From Myxosarcina sp. GI1 (GTDB lineage: Bacteria; Cyanobacteriota; Cyanobacteriia; Cyanobacteriales; Xenococcaceae), in NCBI RefSeq assembly GCF_000756305.1, contig NZ_JRFE01000026.1, forward strand, positions 311,200-375,199: a stretch of DNA of 64,000 nucleotides, read 5' to 3'. Numbering within the stretch: the first letter of the stretch is position 1; each line of letters begins with the position of its first letter. Below, one piece after another: positions 44,133 to 51,900 of the stretch. The notes under the pieces were generated by a model. The model had not been told where the DNA came from. It searched no databases and worked only from the letters and a program-made list of their open reading frames with translations. The position numbers were made by a program, and so were the translations under genes.

Positions 44133-44265
44133 ATTTATCGGCGGGCATTCTGACTAAGAGATTTTTTTTATCCAATCCCATCACAGTTGCGGGACAGCGT
44201 TGGATTTGCACCAAACTTTCCCCTTTACTTTTGATGGCTGTTCCCCATCAAAACCGATTTTTATA
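44133..44265 (-). promoter_or_regulatory. Cobalamin (B12) riboswitch in front of cbiX
   Basis: Reading leftward, the conserved core appears in order: the gatgggg/ccccatc-type stem near 44234-44250, gggaaagtttggtgcaaatcc, the B12-box-like aacgctgtcccgcaactgtga and the 3' agtcagaatgcccgcc at 44141-44156. Short arms atcgg/ccgat close the P1 stem. It lies about 260 bases before the cbiX start and would lower its expression when adenosylcobalamin is plentiful. Confidence 0.92.
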
Positions 44266-44450
44266 TTGTAGACTTAATGCGATCGCAAAAAAACAAAAAT
44301 TAAGTTTAGATTTTAGCGTTGCATATTTACAGGATAATTTTCGATTATCTATTTAAAAACTTTCTTTATCTGTCATCTAGATTTTATTTTATAGCACTTG
44401 TTACTTGCTACTTTTGCTCCATCATCCCATTATCATGCAACGCCTAGATT

Positions 44451-45260
44451 TTACTCGCCAGCTGACCAAGGCTTGAGAAAATCGGCATAGAGAGTCAAGC
44501 CACCGTCAATAAATATAGTTTGTCCTGTAATGTAAGAAGCATCATCAGAAGCCAAAAAAGCGGTTATGGCTGCCATTTCTTCGGTATTACCTGTTCTACC
44601 TAAAGGAATATGGCTGACAATCTTTTGTTTCTTTTGAGGATCGTTAGACCACTCATTGATCGGTGTTTCTGTTGCCCCTGGAGCGATCGCATTAACTCTA
44701 ATGCCTTTGGGTGCATATTCTAATGCTAAGGTTTTAGTCATGTTTTCCATGCCCCCTTTACTCATCGAGTAGCTAACATATTGAGGACGAGGAATAATTT
44801 CGTGGACGCTGGAGACGTTGATAATAATGCCGCCATTACCGCGCTCTAAAAAATGTTTGATTACTTCTCTAGCACAGAGAAAGCTGCCTCTAAGATTGAC
44901 GGACAATACTTTATCTAAGTCATCTGCTGAAAGCTTGTGAGAATCGGCAGCGATTTGAATACCAGCATTGTTTATTAAAATGTCTATGCTACCAAATTTG
45001 CTAATTACCTCATCGCACATTCTAATAATATCTTGCTCTTGAGAGACATCTCCTTCTACCCGCATTTCTTTGCCACCGCAGCCTTTAACCTGAGAACACA
45101 TCTCCTCAATTAGCTTTTCGGTATCCTCGGCTTTTTCTGGATCGTTGCGATAGTTAATAGCAATATTAGCTCCCTCTACAGCAAAACGGGCGGCGATCGC
45201 TTTACCAATCCCCGAAGTTGCACCCGTCACTAAGACGTTTTTTCCTTTTAAACCTTTCAT
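44451..45260 (-). CDS. Short-chain dehydrogenase/reductase (glucose-1-dehydrogenase-like)
   Basis: A 269-residue NAD(P)-dependent SDR. The cofactor motif is VLVTGATSGIGKAIA (residues 9-23), the NNAG motif is ILINNAGIQIA, the catalytic Ser is in INVSSVHE (about 151) and the YxxxK motif is YVSYSMSKGG (about 164-168). A typical SDR end IDGG is near 250. The basic N in INYRN suggests NADP preference. Best similarity by eye is to glucose 1-dehydrogenase-type SDRs, but the substrate is unknown. Confidence 0.85.
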   Translation of the reverse strand: MKGLKGKNVLVTGATSGIGKAIAARFAVEGANIAINYRNDPEKAEDTEKLIEEMCSQVKGCGGKEMRVEGDVSQEQDIIRMCDEVISKFGSIDILINNAGIQIAADSHKLSADDLDKVLSVNLRGSFLCAREVIKHFLERGNGGIIINVSSVHEIIPRPQYVSYSMSKGGMENMTKTLALEYAPKGIRVNAIAPGATETPINEWSNDPQKKQKIVSHIPLGRTGNTEEMAAITAFLASDDASYITGQTIFIDGGLTLYADFLKPWSAGE

Positions 45261-45360
45261 TATTTCAATTAAGCGTACGTGGAAGCTATTATTTTACAAA
45301 TTTGACTAAACCTATTTAATTAAAGCCAGGTAGTTAAGAAATCTTGCTGAAGTTATAAAT

Positions 45361-46146
45361 TTAGGCTTTAGAACTACTTATCCACTTAAACAACAATACT
45401 AAAACTACCGCACTGGCACTACCCATTGCTACGGCAGCAATCGCAAAATTATTCCAGTTACGAACGGCGATCGCTACTGCTGCCCAAACAAACACTCCGC
45501 CATAGGCAAAATTAGTTTTGGGTGTAGCTGCGGCAATGGTAATTAATGCCCCAATTATCACCATAATTATCGTCCAAACTTGAGGACTGAGACCCCAACC
45601 GTTCCACTCCCAAGTGGTTAAAACAGTTGCTCCATTGACGATTGTAGCGACGTTAATCCATGCTAGATAAATACTGAGGGGATAGTAAATTAACCATTTT
45701 TGCCTGAAAGAGAAAGTGCGATCGCTTCTCAACAAACGCCAGTATCCACCAATTAGAGGCAATAAAATCGCCAACATCAATACAAAAGACCAGGTAAACT
45801 GACGGTTTAAAAAGCAAAATACCCAAATAATCTGTGCGATTGAAGCGATCGCCACCGAATAGCCGATTTTTTGTAGCAAAGGATCGTATTTTTCTGAAGG
45901 TAATACCTGATTGATGGCAAAACCAATCAAACCCAAGTAAATTAAGCCCCAAATGGCAAAGGCATAATTAGCAGGAGTAATTAAAATATTGCTAAAGAGT
46001 TCGTTGGAGATTTCGCCAATAGTCAATCCCTGGGGAGGACTAATATTTGCCCAGACATTAGTACCAAAAGCTGCAATGACAAATACTAAATTAACTATCT
46101 GTCGCAGCGAGGGTTTTTTACTTTTCGAGCGAGGGCGAACGTCCAT
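45361..46146 (-). CDS. TspO/MBR-like tryptophan-rich membrane protein
   Basis: A 261-residue membrane protein with about seven helices, longer than the five-helix TspO core. Landmarks are TPANYAFAIWGLIYLGLIGF, WINVATIVNGATVL, WNGWGLSPQVWTI and SVYLAWINVA-type residues, characteristic of TspO/tryptophan-rich sensory proteins of cyanobacteria. The function in this group is not settled; porphyrin or tetrapyrrole handling is a frequent suggestion. Clean ATG; the downstream SDR gene is on the same strand 100 bp away. Confidence 0.8.
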   Translation of the reverse strand: MDVRPRSKSKKPSLRQIVNLVFVIAAFGTNVWANISPPQGLTIGEISNELFSNILITPANYAFAIWGLIYLGLIGFAINQVLPSEKYDPLLQKIGYSVAIASIAQIIWVFCFLNRQFTWSFVLMLAILLPLIGGYWRLLRSDRTFSFRQKWLIYYPLSIYLAWINVATIVNGATVLTTWEWNGWGLSPQVWTIIMVIIGALITIAAATPKTNFAYGGVFVWAAVAIAVRNWNNFAIAAVAMGSASAVVLVLLFKWISSSKA

Positions 46147-46210
46147 GAGTAATTACAATTGCTACCCTTTAATTTTGACACAAGCAAAATAAGCTGTTAC
46201 GCATTGATTT

Positions 46211-46834
46211 CTATTTTCTCTCATAACGAGCTATACAGGGAGTTCCCCAGGCTATTTGTCTGTTAGGAATATCGCGAAAGACGCTACTTCTGGCACCGAT
46301 AACGCTGTTAGCACCAATTGTCACTCCAGCACCAACAAAACAGTCCGTAGCGATCCAGGCTCCATTACCGATATGAATTGGTTTGATAATTAGGTCAAAA
46401 GAAATCTTATTAATATCGTGACTACCAGTACAAAGATAAGACTTTTGAGAAACAACTGCATGACAACCAATTTCGATGCGATCGACACTGTATAAAACTA
46501 CATCATCGCCGATCCAGCTAAAGTCACCAATAGTTACATTCCAGGGATAGGTAAAACGAGCGGTTGGACGAATTATTACGCCTTTGCCTACTGTCGCTCC
46601 AAACAAACGCAAGAGCCAACAGCGAAAACCATTTAAATTATGCAAGCTAAGAGGAAAAGCGATCGCCTGAACTAACCACCAAAGAATTACATACCAGTTA
46701 GCCCTGCCGCGATCGCATTGAGAAGAGTCATACAAACGCAAATCTACTAGCGGCTTGGCATCTAAAACTGGAGTTAACTTATTGGCACTTTGGGTAGTCA
46801 TCGCTCGAACAACATCGTTAGAGTATTCCGTCAC
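46211..46834 (-). CDS. WcaF/HpsU-like hexapeptide acetyltransferase
   Basis: A 207-residue acyltransferase with left-handed beta-helix repeats of the hexapeptide type (IRPTARFTYPWNVTIGDFSWIGD, VGAGVTIGANSVIGARSSVFRDIP) and the catalytic His in GSHDINK. Sequence style matches colanic-acid WcaF and the cyanobacterial HpsU acetyltransferases for secreted polysaccharide. It is a lone gene here. Starts at residues 1 or 12 (MTTQSANK) are both possible. Confidence 0.8.
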   Translation of the reverse strand: MTEYSNDVVRAMTTQSANKLTPVLDAKPLVDLRLYDSSQCDRGRANWYVILWWLVQAIAFPLSLHNLNGFRCWLLRLFGATVGKGVIIRPTARFTYPWNVTIGDFSWIGDDVVLYSVDRIEIGCHAVVSQKSYLCTGSHDINKISFDLIIKPIHIGNGAWIATDCFVGAGVTIGANSVIGARSSVFRDIPNRQIAWGTPCIARYERK

Positions 46835-46881
46835 AACGTTAACATCGACATCGCCAAACGAAAACCGTTAAATAGAGATTA

Positions 46882-48045
46882 TCAAGACAAATCCAATCTC
46901 GACCAGGATAAATTGTTTTCTTGCCAGTGCCAACGTAACAAATTGGCTGGTTGTCCGACTGCCAGTCCTGGTAAAGCAATCGCTTTTCGAGGAGATTCTG
47001 TAGCTGTGGCGATCGCACTCTCTACATTGCAAATACCCCACTCGGCTAGATTTTTGACTCCTGCCAGTAAGGGTAAAGTCGTTCCTGCCAGAGTTCCATC
47101 TGCTAGCTTGGCAGTACCGTTAGTTACTTTTATTTCTCGTTCGTCCCAGGGATAGACTCCATCGGGTAAACCTATAGGTGCTAGAGCGTCGCTTACTAAA
47201 AAAATACCTTCTTCGTTACTGGCTCGCAGCAAAATCTTTAGCATGGTCGGACAGATGTGATTGCCATCGGCAATTAAGCCACAGTGTACTTTAGGATTCA
47301 TTATTGCCTCTCCTAATAGTCCTGGCTGGCGATGATGCAAACCAGGCATGGCATTAAAGGCGTGAGTTACCATCGATGCTCCTCGTGCAAAGGCGGTTCG
47401 TGCTATTGCTGCGGTAGCTAGAGAGTGTCCCAAGCTTACTACGATGCCGCGTTCTACTAAATATTCGATGGCGCGATCGCTTTTATCTAGTTCTGGTGCG
47501 AGGGTAATAACTTTGATTAGCTGACTGTAATCACCCAATACTTGTTTGATATTTTCAATAGTTAAGGGTAATAAATGTTGTTGCGGATGCGCGCCGCGCT
47601 TTTCGTAATTGAGAAATGGACCTTCTAAATGTACTCCTAAAACTTTAGCCGTATTGGCTACTGTTGTTTGTTCGTCAATAAATTTGGCAATCGTCACTAG
47701 CGATCGCTGTATTTTTTCGACTGAGGTAGTAACGATGGTCGGTAAAAAACCATCAATTCCTTGCGACCATAAAAAGCTACATATTTTGTCTAATTTAGCT
47801 AGATGGGAAAGTTCTAGATCGGGAAAAGCTAAACCCAATCCCCCGTTGATTTGTAGATCGACTCCACCTAAAGATAGCCAATCTCCAGCAATATCGATTG
47901 TTCGCTCTGAGGTTTCATTAAGAGTTTCTATGCCTAAAAACTCTATAGGGTTAATGGCGCAGATTATCCCCTTGCTGTCTATTTCAATTTGCTGTAGGTC
48001 TGGATTTTTGGGGAATCGAGCATTGATAATGCGAACACTCATCAT
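46882..48045 (-). CDS. nagA: N-acetylglucosamine-6-phosphate deacetylase
   Basis: A 387-residue metallo-amidohydrolase that removes the acetyl group of GlcNAc-6-P in amino-sugar turnover. Landmarks are GVDLQINGG (about residues 58-66, metal site), HLEGPFLNYEKRGAHP near 130, LGHSLATAAIARTAFARGASMVTHAFNAMP, IADGNHICP and LVSDALAPIG (catalytic Asp). Length is normal. Its start overlaps the end of the pentapeptide gene by 62 bases; either of the first two Met codons may be used. Confidence 0.92.
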   Translation of the reverse strand: MMSVRIINARFPKNPDLQQIEIDSKGIICAINPIEFLGIETLNETSERTIDIAGDWLSLGGVDLQINGGLGLAFPDLELSHLAKLDKICSFLWSQGIDGFLPTIVTTSVEKIQRSLVTIAKFIDEQTTVANTAKVLGVHLEGPFLNYEKRGAHPQQHLLPLTIENIKQVLGDYSQLIKVITLAPELDKSDRAIEYLVERGIVVSLGHSLATAAIARTAFARGASMVTHAFNAMPGLHHRQPGLLGEAIMNPKVHCGLIADGNHICPTMLKILLRASNEEGIFLVSDALAPIGLPDGVYPWDEREIKVTNGTAKLADGTLAGTTLPLLAGVKNLAEWGICNVESAIATATESPRKAIALPGLAVGQPANLLRWHWQENNLSWSRLDLS

Positions 48046-48529
48046 TTCTTATGCTGCCATCTGGCATAATCGTGCAACAAAACTTAGCACCCTCTAAATT
48101 AGCGCGATCGAGTCGAGCATTTTTTAGATTGGCATGGCGCAAGTTTGCCCATACTAGCTGTGCGCGATGAAGATTGGCATTTTGTAAATTTGCACCACTT
48201 AAATTAGCATGATTTAAGTTTGCCTTGCATAAGTTGGCATTAAACAAATCTGCCTCGATTAAACTGGCACGATATAGGTTAATTTCTCGCATATCTGCAC
48301 CGTAAAAAACACCATTGTTTAAAAAAGCGAGATCGAGATGGGCTTTTCTCAAATTTGCCTGATAGAGATTAGCATCGCTCAAATTAATTCCAGTTAGCTC
48401 TGCTTTTTGCAAGTTGGCATTTTGCAGTGCAGCATGAGAAAAATTTCTTTCTCCCAAATTGAATAGTTTTTTTAGCTCTTTTAATTCTAAGACTTCTGTT
48501 TTCCAGAACTGATGTTTGCTCATAATCAA
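47984..48529 (-). CDS. Pentapeptide-repeat protein
   Basis: A 181-residue protein with about 20 A(D/N)LXX repeats from residue 30 to 145 (ANLQKAELTGINLSDANLYQANLRKAHL and so on), folding as a right-handed quadrilateral beta-helix. The C-terminal CCTIMPDGSIRNDEC is a frequent end cap in cyanobacterial pentapeptide proteins; the following ~20 residues overlap the nagA start. The overlap suggests coupling with nagA, though no functional link is known. Confidence 0.82.
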   Translation of the reverse strand: MIMSKHQFWKTEVLELKELKKLFNLGERNFSHAALQNANLQKAELTGINLSDANLYQANLRKAHLDLAFLNNGVFYGADMREINLYRASLIEADLFNANLCKANLNHANLSGANLQNANLHRAQLVWANLRHANLKNARLDRANLEGAKFCCTIMPDGSIRNDECSHYQCSIPQKSRPTAN

Positions 48530-48948
48530 ACTATATTTTTAAAGGCAAAATTAAAATTGTTAATAAATTTTTGATTATATATATAACTTTAAATAAAGTT
48601 TTATTTTTAATAGTTTTATTTTTAACAGTTATTTACAGCAGTTTTTAGATCGATCGAGCATACATCCAAAGCGGACTGAAATCGCCAACACTATTAATAC
48701 CTAGAGCGCGATCGGTCTAAAGTGTATTTGATGCGCTCGCAAGCTGCTGTATATGTAATGTAAGTATATTAACAATCGCTCGAATTTCTAGAACGAAAAA
48801 TAAAACAAACTTAATTTTATGCTTAATAAAAGTACAATAAAATATATTTGGCTTAAATTTTATAAACAATATTTACGGCATTTTTCAGAGCGAGCAAGTA
48901 TAAATTCAAACAGAACGGCGATCGCCAAGTTTCTATCGAGCAAAAATA
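48530..48948. other. 419-bp spacer
   Basis: AT-rich with isolated HIP1-like sites. I see no RNA gene, repeat array or credible coding frame in it. Confidence 0.5.
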
Positions 48949-51900
48949 TCAAAATCTCAATTGATATTCAATTCTTCCTTCACTTCCTACTTGGTCTTCT
49001 ACTCCGCTAAATCCTAGTCCGCTAATTCCATATCTATAAGTCCCTCTTATTGTAGAATTTTTATCTATTTCGTAGATGCCCTCTAAATAGGGAAAAAGCC
49101 GTAGATAGTCCAGACCGGCCTTTTTACCCAGGCTTACTACTTGATTGTCAAAAGATTTCAGACCTCTTCTGACAACAGGTTCTACAACAAACTGAGTAAC
49201 TTGCTGAGACAAATCACTTTGACCGCTATTTTGCAGTTGCTCGGCAAAAGCTATAAACTGATCGCCTAAAAGACTGACGATTTCTCCCTGACTGCGAGTC
49301 GGGATGCTAGTAAGTTCGACCGCTGGGGAGTTAATAATTTGGCTATTTTGTTCGTCGTTTAGAGCGATGTCGTTAAAACAAGTCGTAAGTCGGTTTAACT
49401 CGGCTTCAGTATAATATTGAGGAGTTGTAGCTAGAGGAGCGTTATTAGGGCGAATAATACAGTTGGTATTTGCCTGTCCTAAGTCAGGTAAAATTGCTTC
49501 AGTTTCTCCGTCTATGTTCAAAAATATGGTGATTAAATCGCTACGACCTACTTGAGAAATAGGATCGCTTATTTCATTTTGTCCCGCTTCTGCCAAACGC
49601 GCCCCTCCTTGTGGTTGTGAAATTTCAGACTTCATTTGAATATCGAGATAGGGATTGAACAGACCCGCTTCGGGAGTAAAAACGAGGGTATTATCACGGT
49701 TATCTGCTAACACAAATTTAGTATTTAGCAAGTCTACGCTAGCATCTGTCAGATTTATCGTACCTTTGGGAATAATATTGGTTGGTTGGTCGGCGGTACC
49801 GTTGAGGGTTAGATCGCCGTCAACCTGAAAATAATAGACAAAAGTTTGTTTGAGCGCGAGGTCGTTGAAACTAATTTGTAAATCGTTTAGTTTGGTTACA
49901 AATGAGGAACTAGCATTGCTACTACCGCTAGTGTTTGTACCTTCTACAACAATATCCGTAGCATCTTCACTAATAACGGGAGTAGTAGCAGCAACGACGC
50001 GATCGTTTCTCAATTTGACAATTTGTTCTGCTGTAGTCGAATCATTTTTGGGAATGGATACCGTACCGTCTTTAAGAGCTACTCGACCGCCAATTGTTGG
50101 CTCTAATGCTGCCCCCGTAACTGTAACTTCTCCTGCCACATCTCCTTTATATAACTGTTCGATCGCAATTTCGCCTTCGGGAATATTTACAGTAAGGGGC
50201 TGTTCTAAATTATTAACGGCAGTAAGAATTGGTAACGAACCCGAAACCGACAAGTCTTTTTCGGCAAAAGTACCGTTCATAGTTTCGACATTGACAATTT
50301 GATTGTCAATAGTTATTTTCCCACTACCTTTAAACGGTGCGGAGAAAAACGGCGTTTCCAAGGCAACTTCAGCCTGGTTTAGATTGACTACTCCGTTGGC
50401 ATCAAGATCGTAAAGTACCTGTTCGCGGTCTAAATCCAAACGGGCGTTAGCTTCTAACTGGGCATCTCCTTCACCATCTACCCAGCTAAGATAACCCTGG
50501 CTAAAAGCACCTAAAAGAGTAAAGGCTTCAGTAGTTAAGTCTGCTTTGGCAGTAAGGCGATCGTTTTCTCCTGGGACAATGGGATAGGGGATGCTCGCAT
50601 CAACTTGAATAGAAGAAGGTTGAGTAGTTTCAAAGTCTAATTTTTCGCCGCCATAGTTAAAATTACCCGCGATTGTAGTTGGTAAAATATTGCCGTTAAA
50701 AGCACCGTTGGTAAAAGTAATTGTTCCTGCAATGTCGGGCAGAGGTAAAGTACCTTCTATCGAACCTTCAGCATTAATTTCTCCCGACACATCGACGGGT
50801 ATATTAACAAAGTTAGCAATGTTGTCTACTGTCAGATTTTCTACTTGGAAGTCAGCGTCTTGACCGTCTGGTGAGAGTTGACCAGACAATGACAAGACGG
50901 CATCTTGTACCTGTACCCTGGCTTCTTCTACGTTGGCTACCGTACCTTCTAAACCTCCTCGAATTAGTACTTCGGGAATGGCGATAAACTCTCTTTCTTC
51001 TTTGACTAAACCTAAAGGTTGGACGAGGCTCACGTATGCTGGTTGGGGTTGCCACTGCCAGTTATTGCCCTCGACGTTATAGCTGGCTTGGGGGGTGGAT
51101 ATCGTACCGCCAAAAGTAATTTCTCCTGTATATCTGCCCTGAATATCTAACTGAGTCGGTACTCCCCCCGCTTCTCTGGCGGCAGCTATTTCCTGTAAGC
51201 GATTTTCGGCGCGGCGTAATTTGAGCAGTTTCTCGGCGATCGCCTCTCCAACGGTTTCTCTTTCTGGAGCGGGACGAACTGCTTCGACGCTAGCATAATC
51301 GGGAGTATTAAATAGTGTGGTTAAGTCTTGGATAGTAAACCAGCGAAAAGTAGTTAAAACATCCTGAATATATGCCTCTGGTATGCCCAATCTGCCATCG
51401 ATCGCGCCTGTTTGTAAATCTAAAGCAGCGTTTAAATTATAGCGGCTGTTATCGAGATCGAGAGAAGCCGAACTAATTTCAGCTATGTTTTGGGCGGGAT
51501 TATAAGCAAAATTAGCGTTAAAGCGATCTGCTTGAATATAGCCCACCCCAGGACGCTCTACTGCAATTTCGCCATCGGTGGCAAAATTATAGAGGTTAAA
51601 TGCCACATCTCCTGTTGCCTCACCTCCTAGCGCACCTTGAATGCCCGCAGCTTGACCAGGGGCGAGATTAAGTACGGCTAGAGGAAAATTGACGATATTA
51701 AGATCGAAAACGTCGCCCCGTTTGTTACCCGTAGCGATAACTGGTTCGGCAGTATCTTCTCCCTGACGTAATTCTAAACTAGTAGGAATGTAGGGCAGCT
51801 TACAGTCACTTCTGGTACAGGGTTCGGCCGAAGCGGCGATAACGTCTTGTTGCCCTTGTAAATTGAGGGCGATGATTTCTCCCGTTCTGACGTTAACATC

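Noticed and set aside
44014..44214. Short minus-strand protein frame over the riboswitch
   Set aside because: It coincides with the cobalamin riboswitch, and the translated sequence shows no protein features.
48819..49010. 63-codon plus-strand frame
   Set aside because: It runs into the antisense of the TamB-like gene and has no recognisable features.
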